Below, in pieces: positions 35,761 through 47,464 of a stretch of 64,000 nucleotides of DNA. Source of the stretch: Tethya wilhelma (lineage: Eukaryota > Porifera > Demospongiae > Tethyida > Tethyidae). The notes below the pieces were generated by a model. The model did no database searches. It saw nothing but the letters and a program-made list of their open reading frames with translations, and was not told the origin of the DNA. Both the position numbers and the translations under genes were made by a program. The DNA lies in contig CAXIPT010000010.1 in assembly GCA_964030475.1 (NCBI GenBank), forward strand, positions 2,900,366 through 2,964,365, read 5' to 3'. Position 1 is the first letter of the stretch, and every line of letters begins with the position of its first letter.

Positions 35761-35841
35761 CCAGGCTGGGCTCCTGAACTATAAAAATGGTTGAACATGT
35801 TGGCTTGGTAGAGAAAGGGCAGTGCGGCGAAGCTTACCTGC

Positions 35842-35975
35842 ATTGGCAGGGTTTTAGCTAGAAACAAAAGAAAGGGGGGGGGGAGCAGCTGCCCTCTAGG
35901 GGGGTCTGGGGGTATGCCCCCCCAGAAAATTTTGAGAATTTTCGTGTTCTGAGATGCATTCTTACGCAATTTGAG
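35842..35975 (-). repeat. Family E-like fragment, related to 59640-59780
   Basis: Shares GGGGGGTCTGGGGGTATGC, CCCCCAGAAAATTTTGA and CTGAGATGCATTCT-type sequence with the complete element at 59607-60108. Confidence 0.6.
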
Positions 35976-36149
35976 ACACTTAAGGAGCTATTATAGCTTG
36001 TGGGTACAAAATGCATGTCTTACACATAATTTTATACTATAATGCGCTGTATTCACTATTGTTTGTTAAAAATTTCATCAAAAGTCATACATATTTTACA
36101 ATTATTATAGAGTACACACAATGTCATTCATTATACAATAGAATTAATG

Positions 36150-36992
36150 TTAAGTAAACAATCGACGATTCTTTGCTCTTGACCAACGACGAGCAACTTC
36201 TCTGAAATCAAAATCATTTGAATCAATACCTTCTATACGAATCCTTAGTAGCCTGTCTAGGGTCTGAGTGTTCATTCTATTTCTTAAATCAGTTTTGACC
36301 CTCTTCATTGTACTAAAACACCGTTCACAATCAGTGGTTGAGACTGGCAGGACCAAAGCATGGACAATTAGCTTAGAAACCAGGGGGAAAAGATCAGAAA
36401 TTGTTCCTGCACTCAATACTTCTTTTGCCAGTTCTTGTAAAGTTGCACAAGATTTTAGCTTGGCATGATTCTTAATAAAGGAGGTGAATTGCTCATATTC
36501 ATTAATGCAAGCAGCCTTGTAGATTCCCATTAGCCCATCCTCTTTATAATGATCTAATAGAATCTCCAGATGTTCATTGGCAACTCCTTGTCCCAACAAC
36601 CCTGCTGGATCAAATATACTGAATGCTTCTAGTGTATCCACCTGAGGAAATCTTTCCTCCAGATTCTCGACTACGTTTGCAATGAATTTCTGGCGTATGT
36701 TACTTTCAAACCTTTCTGGCTCATTCGTACGAGTGAGAACTAATTCCTGTTCTAACTGTTCGTCATCTTCATCTCCTGATTCTTCAACTGATGACTGAGA
36801 TCCTGAATCTGATTGACTCAGCTCTGACACACTTTTAGATGTCTTAGCTATCATCTGGTTCACTTTAGCCTGAAAGTCATCTGCTGTTTCTTCTTTCATT
36901 TTCTGTAATGTGTCTTTAGTTGATTTAAGAAGTGGAGAAATAACAGTGAGGTCAATAGAAGACCGCTGAAATGCCAAAGAAAGTCGATTCAC
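36150..36992 (-). CDS. hAT transposase C-terminal exon (280 codons, open)
   Basis: An unbroken frame ends with VLPVSTTDCERCFSTMKRVK then TDLRNRMNTQTLDRLLRIRI, the hAT C-terminal dimerisation block carrying the catalytic Glu (D-C-E-R). An acidic, Ser-rich linker (SQSSVEESGDEDDEQLEQE) lies upstream. The first 30 or so residues abut the N at 36999, beyond which no hAT coding continues, so the 5' part is missing or misassembled. Among the hAT remnants here it is the best preserved, and it differs from the 44.1-46.2 kb copy (VLPVTTATVERTFSTMKLIK). Confidence 0.75.
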   Translation of the reverse strand: MNRLSLAFQRSSIDLTVISPLLKSTKDTLQKMKEETADDFQAKVNQMIAKTSKSVSELSQSDSGSQSSVEESGDEDDEQLEQELVLTRTNEPERFESNIRQKFIANVVENLEERFPQVDTLEAFSIFDPAGLLGQGVANEHLEILLDHYKEDGLMGIYKAACINEYEQFTSFIKNHAKLKSCATLQELAKEVLSAGTISDLFPLVSKLIVHALVLPVSTTDCERCFSTMKRVKTDLRNRMNTQTLDRLLRIRIEGIDSNDFDFREVARRWSRAKNRRLFT

Positions 36993-36998
36993 AGATGA

Positions 36999-37377
36999 NA
37001 TACGTGGTGTGTTAGTAAGGCCCCTTTACCTCTTTGAAATGCAATAATGTGGAATCCCAAACACTCATACTGGATTCCCTGAGAGCACTTGGTAACATGC
37101 AAGGAGCACTTATTTTGCAACACTTACTATTGACCTCCCTTTTCTGGAAGATTTAGCTAAACAAAAGTCAAAAAAACTAGTGACCTACCTCTGCAAGAAT
37201 CTCTCCACTCTTTTCAGCGCCAGCTTTGGGTCAGAACCTTTCTGTTCAAAAAGTGCACGCTCGGCATTGTAATATTGTTTTTCGGTTAATTAGAACAAGA
37301 ACGGTTACTGTGCGGTCCAAGCGGCAAGTGGTGCAGCACCTCAAGTAAGCGATTGTAAGAGCTCAAATTTGGAGAAA
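36999..37377. other. Spacer, no gene seen
   Basis: Sequence changes character at the N. No coding motif. Lies 3' of the DDE gene below. Confidence 0.4.
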
Positions 37378-38429
37378 CTACCTAACTTCACTAGTAGAAT
37401 GCATATGTAGCTTGTTAAGATCAATTTTCGAAAGTTGATTTTTCACGTTGGACACCCTACCTTCAACAATGTTCTCTGGGTTGCCACAATGAACACATAC
37501 ATCCTGAAATGATTGTGACGAATAATAAGGAGTTTCTACCTTATCATCACACTGTATATTAGCACGGACAAACACCCTGCTTACTAACTCTTGCTGACGT
37601 TTAGACAGAGACTCATCCTGAAGATCAGAGAGTATAGAACCACAGCTGTAGTTGATGTCAGCAACAAAATTCTGCAGAACAATTTGATCTTCCATCTTTA
37701 GCTTGTTCTTTGCATAGAGCACACGAGGCTTGAGGCATTCTGTGCACTGAATTGTCTCATTTACATTCTTAGCATACTGAGCATTTGGTTGGAAAGGTAA
37801 ACTATGCGGTTTTCGAGAACTATCTGCAAGAGATGGTCGATGTTTCTCGCTGGTTTCTTTCCCATAAAGACTGTCAAAATCTTGATAGTGCTCACCAGTA
37901 GAATCTGGGAGTCCTGGGTCTGGTAGACAGTGCAATGTGCTAAAAATATCCAATGGCAACCTTGGTGAGCGACAAATAGAACAGGTGCTAGAGCCACATT
38001 TTTGGACACAGAAGAAGTAGCGCCTATCTACACAGCAGTGCTCCACAAATTTCTTCAAATCAGGTCGATGTGGAATTATGGCGATTTTTGTGTCTTCTCT
38101 AGTCAAGAGTGAATCAATTTGGAGTAAATTACTCCACTGTGCATCCATGTCTTGTTGTGATGCTGAGTTGAATACTTTGAACGGGATGTCCTTCAGTTTC
38201 AGTCTTGGGAGAATTGTTCCAAGAAGACACTTCACAGCCTCCATACTATCAACTAAAGAAGACCATCCTCTTTACAAGCATCTCTGACTGCTTTTATGCT
38301 GTTACAACCTGAAATGGATTTTTCATGGTTGTCTGACATAGAAGATCGCATCAAACCAACTCCTTGTAGTGCCAGATTAACTATTGACATTATTCTTTCC
38401 ATGGGGTTCTTCCATGAATGGTATGGCAC

Positions 38430-38800
38430 TGCAATCAACATACAGACTTAGAAGTGCTAGTTCGTAGCAAGAAATGTGTTGTTGTGATCTGGACCTCCGT
38501 CTGTGTATAAACAGAGGATGGGGTTACTATCACAACCACTTGCGGACATTATCTGTATAAAAAACCAACTCCTTGTAGTGCCAGATTAACTATTGACTGC
38601 AGGTGTACGCACTGCAATCAACATACAGACTTAGGTGTACGCAATGCACTGCAGGTGTACGCACTGCAATCAACATACAGACTTAGAAGTGCTAGCTTCG
38701 TAGCAAGAAATGTGTTGTTGTGATCTGGACCTCCGTCCGTGTATAAACAGAGGATGGGGTTACTATCACAACCACTTGCGGACATTATCTGTATAAAAAA
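38430..38800. repeat. Tandem duplication of the TDGGPDH exon
   Basis: The stretch from CTGCAATCAACATACAGACT to GACATTATCTGTATAAAAAA occurs at 38429-38565 and again at 38665-38800. Short GCACTGCAGGTGTACGCACT-type repeats lie between, with a second copy of CAACTCCTTGTAGTGCCAGA. Confidence 0.85.
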
Positions 38801-38834
38801 AACAACAAACAGAGTGAATGTATACGCATATATG

Positions 38835-38855
38835 TGTGTGTGTGTGCGTGTGTGT

Positions 38856-38889
<34 letters not shown>

Positions 38890-38890
38890 T
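38835..38890. repeat. GT/GA microsatellite in an intron of the DDE gene
   Basis: (GT)n followed by (GA)n, interrupted. It produces spurious open frames on both strands. Confidence 0.95.
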
Positions 38891-41316
38891 GAGAGAGATG
38901 CACTGGTGCATGTACACACCTTGGAAAGTTCTGTTGAGTGCCTTAGGGCTGACGATGGTTCAAGTGCCAAATCCTTCACCCCTATGTACACTTGTCCACT
39001 GTGAAATGATTCATCGAGACTTGTGGGGATATTTATCTGCATTGCAACTGTAGGAATAATACTGAATCTGGTAAAGTCATGATCACATACACTGAAAGTT
39101 TTGTCAAGCACTCGCTTTCCTCGTTCAACGGCTGCAACCGGGTATCCTGGTTCACCTACTTTACAATGGTGCTTATCATCAAGGCTGAAGAAAGTAGTGA
39201 AACTTGAATACTTTATTGCAAAAGCTCTGAGACAATGCTGAAGCATAGTGAGAGTCGGGATGGAATTTCTGGAATTGCCTGGGTTGGACCATGTATTTAA
39301 CTTTGAGACTTCCAGTATAGTGAGAAGCAGATCGTTTTGATGGATCTGTCGGCCAAAACTGGTACCTAAGCCAAGCTTCAGAAGGAATCAGAGTTCCATC
39401 AGGGCAACGTTTTCTAACTTCCTCAAGCAAATCACGTGATGAGCAAGATACGTAATATCTCCATGTCTTCTCTCTTGAACAGCAACTTCAGTGACATTCT
39501 CCAAGTAAGACTGGCACTCCTTCCAAAATATCTCAAATTTCTCTGTCCTTCCTTCATTCAACTCCCTAAGATCCACAATTATATCCTCATCTTCACCATC
39601 TAATGCAAGTCGTACATGAGTATCAACTTCTGCCTCACGACTAGCAGATGCATCTCCAGTTAAACGCTTGTAGATCTCACGCAGAAAAACTAGGTTTCAC
39701 ACCACAGATGTATACATGGCTTCTTTCCTCATGGCACGAGTGTGGTAAACTTTAATTTTCTCTCAAACGCTCTGTGCCACACTCATATTTTGCTCAAGCA
39801 ATTCACTTTCAGAAATGCATTCAGCTACACACCAAACAAAATGCATGGTTCTGAAATTGTTTCCTGAGGAATGGCTAAACTTAATTGCATGTACTTCAAG
39901 AGACGGTGGAAGACAGTCAATATAGTAATGTCGCTGTCGAGCAGAATCAGGACAAAAATCATTGACAAAAACCGGCTCAAATTCATTTGCTGACTTCAGC
40001 CTAGCATTCAATTCCTGAAAGCGTTCAGAAGGTGGTTTATCTGTTGGCCGGATAACACTGAATGACTCAGCTTCTGAGGGACATCGTACAGGTACTAATG
40101 AAGAGTGATTTGAGCTAACTTTAGCACGCTGTTGGTCCAACTGATCACAGTAAAAAGAAACATTTTTTGCCATGCTAACTATAGCCTCCTTGATCTCAGA
40201 CCATTTAGACTGCCCAAGCCAAGGTTCTTCACTAAGTTTGAACAAGCTCTGACTGATTGTCCGCAACTTTGACGACTCCATAGGCTTTTGCTTGTGACCA
40301 TGACTCTCTGGATTATTGAAGCCAGACATCTCAGAAAATAAGCTAGGAACAGGAAGAGAACGTGCACCTAGTGTCTTCTGGTGACCATCAAGATACCACA
40401 AAGCCTCAGTAAGAACGTCAACACACCTAGCCCCACATGACTGTACATATGAAGAAGTCCAGCCAAGACTTTTGGTTTTCAAAAAATCAATCAATGCATT
40501 TTTTAGCTTTTCTTCACCAGTTCGTGGATTACAGATTTTCTCTGGCAATACAATTGTTAGTCTAGAATCAAGCAACACTCTGAATGCATCATGTGGTGTT
40601 GGCACTGACTGAGAAACTTGACTACTACTTGTAGTTGGAGGCTCAATTAAGTACTTGAGATATTTACCAAATTCAACAATATCACCAACCTTTGCTGAAT
40701 CAAACACTGTCTGAAAGGGCCCTTTAGCGGCTGGACCTATGACACATGAGAAATTAGCGTCGTCCATGCCACCCTGAATTTCTGCAGTCAAATGTACATC
40801 TCCTTCTAGTTCACCACGCTCTATTTGTTTAAGGACTTCTTTTATCCTCGAATACTCGTTCACTGGATGTAACCCCCAGTCTTTTATAACTTTAAGTCCA
40901 ACACAAACTTTTATATATACAAAACCACCATTTTTTCCCTGAGCACATGCCTTTAATGATATTCATAATGAACAAGTGACATCACACGAGGTCACATGAC
41001 CTTTTAATAAAAGTGAATGCGGACACAATTTTCAATGCGTGATTGCCTGTGAAACAATAAATTTTATTACTATGGCCCTATAACAATGATAATATTTATT
41101 ACATCAAAATTATAGCTTACCTGTGTGTTGCTGTGACATAAACTAACTGTTATTATTACAAAGTTGGGAGTGACTATTACTGATTCAGTGTGTTATTATG
41201 ACTGGATAATACTATGCTGCTATGAAGTAAGGGTATTATGTCAGGAGAAATTCATCAATACAAGAGAGATTTTGTGTTACTATAACTTATTTTTTTACTG
41301 CGCAGGAAGAATTCTG

Positions 41317-41415
41317 CACACACTCCAACAGCCATTCCATCTTATTTGCGTTCTTTTTAAGATTTAGCCATTCCTGTGTCTCATTACATTTGCAATGTTT
41401 TTTTTACTTGTGCAT
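41317..41415 (-). mobile_element. Half of a family A MITE
   Basis: One arm only (CAACAGCCATTCCATCTT ... TCTCATTACATTTGCAATG), directly upstream of the MULE SWIM exon. Confidence 0.65.
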
Positions 41416-41732
41416 TTAAGTTTGTGGAAAACAAATAATTTTAAGTAGAGAGGTGACTAAACTTGAAGATCGTGGTGAGAATTTCTCTGTTTCATCATCT
41501 GCTGGTAGTTAGTGCTAACAATTGCCAATGTACTTTCTGGAAAACAATGTGTATACCTTGCCGACATATGTTTGCTGTGCGCCATAAGACGGATTTGTCA
41601 ATGTTCAGTCCAACGGCAGGTGGACAACATCGTATATGCGGGATATGTATGCAAGAAAATCAATAGATTCTGAGAATTCATTAGCAAATGATACTTTCCA
41701 GGTATGGTGGTGTGTATTATTTTGATATATCA

Positions 41733-42664
41733 TACGTACGGTAGTACGTATAGTAGGAATGGGCCGACTGTCCCATTGACACAATACAAAATGTTGATGC
41801 TTATAAACTTTCAAGAAAAGGAAGATAAGCCTTCAAATGCATTTCATAGCCTCCCTCATACAGTTTTCTTACCGTATTATTGAAGAAAACTGTCAGAAAG
41901 TCTCTAGAGCACTCTGGAGAGAGCGCTGGTTAGAAGCCACAAGAGTGCGATTTTGTTCTCCTTCCTTCCTAACTGACTTACTTGAACGCGATTTCCAGAC
42001 AAACAAAAGACATCTAGCCAACTTTGACTATATAGTGAGACTTCATTTCATGCAAATTACGTCCTTTTTGACTCGTTTGCTGGCGAAAAGGTAGCAAACA
42101 AAATATATAGGTAGCTTTGAAACTCTCGATATAAAATACTGTACTTTTATTTAGCCATTTTGATATAGGTAAAGGTCGTCAATAGACCACGTGGTTTGCA
42201 TGCATATAATGCGCATGCGCATCAAATGTACACTTCTGCTTTTGTATAGAGACTGACTAGTCTCTGCTGTGTGATTGTCTCCACCTTGGTGTTTAAAAAG
42301 TGAATGAACAAGTAGTAAAAATTTTATAAAAATGAGAAGTGTAGGAATGGGCAGTGCAGTAAAAAGCAATGAAACAAGGCAAGTCTCTGAATTTCGGCAC
42401 ATGACTACTTCATTTTTCGTACCCTACTCTTTGTGTATTTACATTCTAAATGCTTGTTACTTCATCCAAATTAGTGATTGCTTGCATTGACTCATGAGCC
42501 AAATGACCAGGACATTTATAATGATGGAATTCAAACTTGCAATTGACTCATGAAAATGAAGTAGTCATGTGCCGAAATTCAGAGACTTGCCTTGTTTCAT
42601 TGCTTTTTACTGCACTGCCCATTCCTACACTTCTCATTTTTATAAAATTTTTACTACTTGTATA
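41733..42664. mobile_element. Composite element H-C in the MULE intron
   Basis: Starts CATACGTACGGTAGTACGTA followed by AGGAATGGGCCGACTGTCCC, then a 0.5-kb H part, then the fold-back C at 42309-42661. The same H-then-C order occurs in reverse complement at 50110-51065. The minus-strand MULE copy lacks it at the corresponding intron site. Confidence 0.65.
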
Positions 42665-42671
42665 TATACTA

Positions 42672-42742
42672 CTGTGTGTGTGTGGGTGTGGGTGTGTGTG
42701 TGTGTGTATGTGTGTGTGTGTGCGCGTACATGTGTGTGTGTA
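42672..42742. repeat. (GT)n microsatellite in MULE intron
   Basis: The paired copy has its (CA)n at the same intron position on the opposite strand (46886-46940). Confidence 0.95.
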
Positions 42743-43690
42743 CCTGATATTGATTTAGAGTGGTTTGCTATTTTTTTATGATTAAGATAAGCAGTATTAG
42801 TAGAGAAACTGCCAAAACTGTATTATCTCAGCATCAGAAGTTCAGAAAAGCTCAAGGAGTAGCTCTTCACTTGCGTCAGAAGTTGGTATGGCAGAGTTTG
42901 ATGAGCGTATGTCAGTACTGAAGCAGATAAAAGACTTTTGGGCTAAAGGACAAAAGATTGCTGTACATATTGTTATAGAAGGTAAATACTGTATTATAAA
43001 AAGAAATGCGTATCTATCTTACTTATTATGACATTCATTTTCTATTCAAGAGAAGATGAAGTGGGAGAAAGTGATGAGAGTGAAGCATCCAATGATGATT
43101 TGAGCAAAGATATCGGTAACTTTTGCATGCATGATTCTGTATTTATATTTTTAGTGTATATAAAACCCGACACAAACACACATGGTCCAGATATCACTGA
43201 TATCAAGCTTCCTCCGAAGATCAGAAAACGTGGTAGGCCAAAGGGTGCCGATAAGACTGTAATTGGTCTCCCTAAGAAGAAGAGAGCTACTACATCGAAC
43301 AAACTCAAACCATTTCTTCGGAAAAATTTAGTTGAAAGGGAAAAAGGTAGTTCAAAGTTCATGTAATACCAACAATTTATTATTGAATATTTTTTGGTAT
43401 TTATTTTGCAGTCATACTTTCATGGTTTGTGGAGCCCAAGATCATTGATTCTGCTATTGAAGGGGTGAAGAAGAAGTAGAAATGAGACCGGAGAAAGTAT
43501 CAGCTTCTTGCCTTGATGAAAATGTTTGTATACGGACGTATTTCACTCATGATGCCTGGATGGCCGTCTCCAGTGTAGTAGAAGCTGTCCAAAAACACCC
43601 AATTTGGTATTGTGGGCGGTGTAACAAGGCTGTATTGGATGAAACTGAAGATTCAATTGTGTGTGATTCTTGTCTTGTATGGTACCAGTG

Positions 43691-44045
43691 GCAGATCCAG
43701 AGGGGTTTCCGTAGTTTCCGTGGAAACCCCGTTTTGGCCAGGCCAGCTTACAATCAGTTTTTTTTACAACAAACAACAGAAAGCTAACTTATGGACTCTT
43801 ACAAGTAGCTACTTTCAGAGGGAATTTAGGACAAGAAATATGAGCTAGAACGCCTGGATACTTGCACAAAACAGCTAGCTAGTCAGCTCCTTAGCGCGAT
43901 CAACGCTCGTTGTAAAGTGCAAAGTTTATGGAAGTGAAAAATGGGTGGGGCTGTATTACGTAAGATGGGCATGTTTTAGCAAAAGTGGGCGTGGCTACCC
44001 CAAATTTTTCACACGCACTATTGCTAGAAACCCCCTTCTACCACT
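43691..44045. mobile_element. Family E element in the PHD-like exon
   Basis: Left end CAGTGGCAGATCCAGAGGGG, right end CCCCCTTCTACCACTG. It interrupts the MULE exon right after CLVWY. No matching target duplication is visible, so the right side may be rearranged. Confidence 0.55.
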
Positions 44046-44059
44046 GCTTAGATGTGTAG

Positions 44060-46246
44060 AGGCATTATTTGAGTGAGAATAAACTTTAGGTTCAATGTAA
44101 GATTCTTACAAATAATTTATACAATAAACATTATAGCATTATTCTTCTTTGTTTTGAATTTTTGTAATAGTCTTCGATAGTTTCATCTGGTAGCTATTCT
44201 GGGCCTTCGATACAAATTCGCATAGTGTGCTCCAGTGTAGATTCAACCATTCTGTTATGAAGCCAAGTCTTGATGAGTTTCATGGTACTAAACGTTCGCT
44301 CAACAGTAGCTGTAGTGACAGGTAGCACAATCAAAATGGCTGCTAGATTGGAGAAGGAGGTTGTCTTATTGGTATCAGTAAGTAAGAGGATAGTACTTGC
44401 TGTAAGGAGCTCTTCTTGTGATGAAGAAACATTAGTCGGCGAAAAAGTTTCCACTCTGACTCTGTGTCCTCTGAGTCAACATCAGGCTCTGATGAGTGCC
44501 TTTCCTCTTCAAACTCTACTTCCTGCACAGAACCATACCATGTAGAAAGAATTTTAAGCTTTCCATTTCATAGCTACTTAGCTTGCTCTCATCTTCAGGA
44601 AGGTGTTTGGGGTCAAACACAGCCATTGAAGATATCAAGTCAGTTTTTTTCTATCTGATTCTTGTATGTATGGGCAATACACCTGGACAAACTGAATTTT
44701 CATAGTATCTGTGTGGTATAGTGATATTTCATTGTGTGATGTCAGTGAAAACAGAACTGTGTTCCTTAAACCACACTGTAGTGCTTATGTCATCTTTAAG
44801 CTCTTTTAGTCTGTCCAGTGTGCTTTCGACCATTCCAGGAACACTAGCTAAATCTACTTCCTTACCTTGTAGACTTGCTTGTAGCTTGGCTACAGTACGC
44901 AAGACGAACATGTAAATGCAAGCAACAGTGTTGTATTCAAGAGTGTTGCAATTCCATGAGCCTCAGCATCCCCTGTTTCACTGTATACCTGCTCATAGGT
45001 GTTCACCAATGCAGGTAAGCTTCGCCTAACTGCTTGCACTGCCCTTTCTCTACCAAGCCAACATGTTCAACCATTTTTATAGTTCAGGAGCCCAGCCTGG
45101 ATCTCAGCTAGCTTTTAAGCTTTCTTAGGGGAATAAAAAAAAACTTTCCAGATGGTAAGCAAACTCGTTTTACTTCTCTGTGTTCAATTGCTGCATTGAG
45201 AGTTGCCAGTTGCAGTTGGTGACATCAACAGTGTACATAAACAGCATTAGGTGAATGTAGTTGTAGCCGTTTTTGAACACCACTTCTCTGGCCGGACATT
45301 GTGCTAGTGCTATTCCACGCATTTTAGTTATATTAATACTCTTAGACTCCAGGTAATCACACAGATAAGTGAAAATAGCTTAAGCTGTTGGCAGGCAGAA
45401 TACCAAAAAAGTGTTCAACTGGCTTGCCACCTTGTTCCCATCCTGCATATAAGAAACGACAGTGCTTTCATCAGCCACTAATGAAAAATAGGTACTGGAA
45501 CTGAACCTTGACAGACGACTTCTCTCCGTAACTTTACTAATACTACAAAGGAGATCTATAACTGTGGCATATGATTGGTACATGGCATTTCGTGGAGAAC
45601 CATCTCTTAGCTGGATCTGGAACAAATCCAGTGGCAACATTAACTTTTGCAATATTTTTGGCATATCACCATTCTCAATTTGAAGATGAGCCCTTCGAAT
45701 GTTGTGGTATGAGGAATGTGGTGCTTGACAACGAAGTAGAGTGAACAAACAAGCTTTTTGAACAAATCTCTGTTTCTTCTTCACTAACTGAAACTATTTG
45801 CTCTACAATAGTACCATGTGTTCTAGCTAGTAGGGATAGTTTCTGTTTGCTGCCTAGCTTGTGCTACTTTTGATGCTTTGCCAGGAGAGATGTTGCCTTT
45901 ACCCAAGGCTGTGTTACCCATGCACCTTTAGCTTGCACAGGTACTGTCCCAAACGATTTACAAACACAGCAAGTCATACGTTTCTCAGAGGAATTGCACT
46001 CCATCCATGGGTACTTGCTCTTCCACATATGAAAGATTTTGTTTGTAGGATTGCATTTTAGTACTGGAACTGGAAGTGCTTGTGCTGGAAGAACTGCCAC
46101 ACTTGCTTGAGTCAGAGTGAGTCTGAAGAGCAATTGTCTTGCTAGGAGGTTCTTCTAGGTCACTGTCATCACTAGAAGAGGAAGAACCATTTGACTTGAA
46201 ATACTTTCCCATTATTGAGTGACAAAAAATAAACATGTGGCCACAT
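44060..46246 (-). pseudogene. hAT transposase, near full-length decayed copy
   Basis: Minus strand from 46236: FCHSIMGKYFKSNGSSSSSD, TTF-type finger (KYPWMECNSSEKRMTCCVCK), GAWVTQPWVKATSLLAKHQ. From 45784 the middle region follows, including LFQIQLRDGSPRNAMYQSYA and FSLVADEST (first catalytic region). 44911-44729 has a helical segment (LQGKEVDLASVPGMVESTLD), and 44454-44194 has VLPVTTATVERTFSTMKLIK with ICIEGPE, the hAT C-terminus. Many frame changes. The N-terminal 1.15 kb matches 34616-35765 in inverted orientation at high identity. The 5' side ends at the N at 46247, joined abruptly to the MULE gene. Confidence 0.75.
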
Positions 46247-46884
46247 NAACTACCTTTTCCCTTTCAACTGGATTATTCCAAAGAAATGGTATTGGTTTGT
46301 TGGATGTAGTAGCTCTCTTCTTCTTAGGGAGACCAATTACAGTCTTATCAGCATCCTTTGACCTACCACATTTTCTGATCTTTGGAGGAAGCTTGATATC
46401 AGTGATATCTGGACCATGTGTGTTTGTGTCGTGTTTTATATACACTAAAAATATAAATACAGAATCATGCATGCAAAAGTTACCAATATCTTTGCTCAAT
46501 TCATCATCGAATGCTTCACTCTCATCACTTTCTCCAACTTCATCTTCCAACCGTATATCTTGAATAGAAAATGAATGTCATAATAAGTAAGATAGATACG
46601 TATTTCTTTTTATAATACAGTATTTACCTTCTATATCTGATTCAACAATATGTACACCAATCTATTGTCCATTAGCCCAAAAGTCTTTGATCTGCTTCAG
46701 AACTGACATACGCTCATCAAACTCTGCCATACCAACTTCTGACACAAGTGAAGACAGTTCTTGAGCTACTCCTTGAGCTTTTCTGAATTTTTGATGCTGA
46801 GATAATACAGTTTTGGCAGTTTCTCTACTAATACTGCTTATCTGAATCATAAAAAAATAGCAAACCACTCTAAATCAATATCAG

Positions 46885-46885
<1 letters not shown>

Positions 46886-46940
<55 letters not shown>
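46886..46940. repeat. (CA)n microsatellite in MULE intron
   Basis: About 27 uninterrupted CA units at the position equivalent to 42672-42742 of the other copy. Confidence 0.95.
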
Positions 46941-46944
<4 letters not shown>

Positions 46945-47096
46945 GTATATATCTCAAAATAATGCACACCACCATACTAACCTGGAAAGAATCATCTGCT
47001 AATGAATTCTCAGAATCTGTTGTTTTTCTTGCATACATATCCCGCATATACGATGTTGTCCACCTGTCTGAGACAACGGTCAGACTGAACATTGAC

Positions 47097-47464
47097 TAGT
47101 CTATCGAGCTAGACCCATTTTTCACTTTAACGACCCTTTCCTATCACTAACACGGCAAAAAATGGGTCTAGCAGAGGTCGCTCTTGATTAGTACAGAAAA
47201 TCTCGTACTAACATCTGATTGGTCAGAATTAAGAAATCAATTTATGCACATGGAATGTTAGTTGCACGTGGCTTCTATGAACAACCACTACTAGACTGCA
47301 GTGGTAATGTTTTACATTGAGGTTGTTCGCACCCACTTAGTTTTTGACCAGCTTGTCAATTATGAGCTTTAATAATATTGCAGCTGCAGAGCGACCTCTG
47401 CTAGACCCATTTTTCGCTATGTGAGTCATAGTGGAGCGAAAAATGGGTCTAGCTCGATAGACTA
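47097..47464. mobile_element. MULE-type MITE with 9-bp target duplication
   Basis: 368 bp with 27-bp perfect terminal repeats (TAGTCTATCGAGCTAGACCC...). It is flanked by AACATTGAC at 47088-47096 and 47465-47473. A second inverted pair (AATGGGTCTAGCAGAGGTCG) lies inside. The plus-strand MULE copy has the uninterrupted sequence. Confidence 0.9.

Larger units (their letters stand above)
37378..40960 (-). pseudogene. Unnamed DDE-type transposase gene, multi-exon
   Basis: N-terminal exon from about 40960 to 39763 (over 366 codons): GDIVEFGKYLKYL, then CVDVLTEALWYLDGHQKTLG. The ATG is not visible and the frame stays open upstream of 40863. The next exons (39720-39390, 39430-39180) read WLRYQFWPTDPSKRSASHYT with VQPRQFQKFHPDSHYASAL. 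Then DDKHHCKVGEPGYPVAAVERG (to 38930), LYTDGGPDHNNTF (38665-38800), NPMERIMSIVNLALQGVGLM (38253-38441), and a cysteine-rich tail (CVQKCGSSTCSIC, CTECLKP, VCVHCGNPE). I infer the catalytic triad as DDKH, TDGG and NPMER. I recall the family from cnidarians without a name. The last 30 codons overlap a family F repeat end (37424-37465). Breaks between exons and a tandem duplication suggest it is no longer intact. Confidence 0.6.
41423..43690 (+). pseudogene. MULE/SWIM transposase gene, 3' half, plus-strand copy
   Basis: 41460-41700 carries the SWIM finger (CQCTFWKTMCIPCRHMFAV). After an intron holding a 0.9-kb insertion and a (GT)n tract, 42790-42980 reads SISRETAKTVLSQHQKFRKA then DERMSVLKQIKDFWAKGQ. 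Next are an acidic exon (EDEVGESDESEASNDDLSKD) at 43050-43115 and an AT-hook-like exon at 43166-43346 (KIRKRGRPKGADKTVIGLPK). The last exon at 43412-43690 is PHD-like (WYCGRCNKAVLDE ... SIVCDSCLVWY) and is cut by a family E element at 43691. A one-base shift lies near 43465. The catalytic domain is absent on this side, but a fuller copy is on the minus strand at 46248-49890. Confidence 0.7.

Noticed and set aside
38785..39053. Long frames with Ser/Leu/His/Arg/Glu repeats on both strands
   Set aside because: Translation of a GT/GA microsatellite; only the part from about 38930 upward on the minus strand is coding-like.
42151..42758. Pair of frames sharing the peptide MCRNSETCLVSLLF
   Set aside because: They read the two arms of fold-back C, so the match is palindrome-driven.
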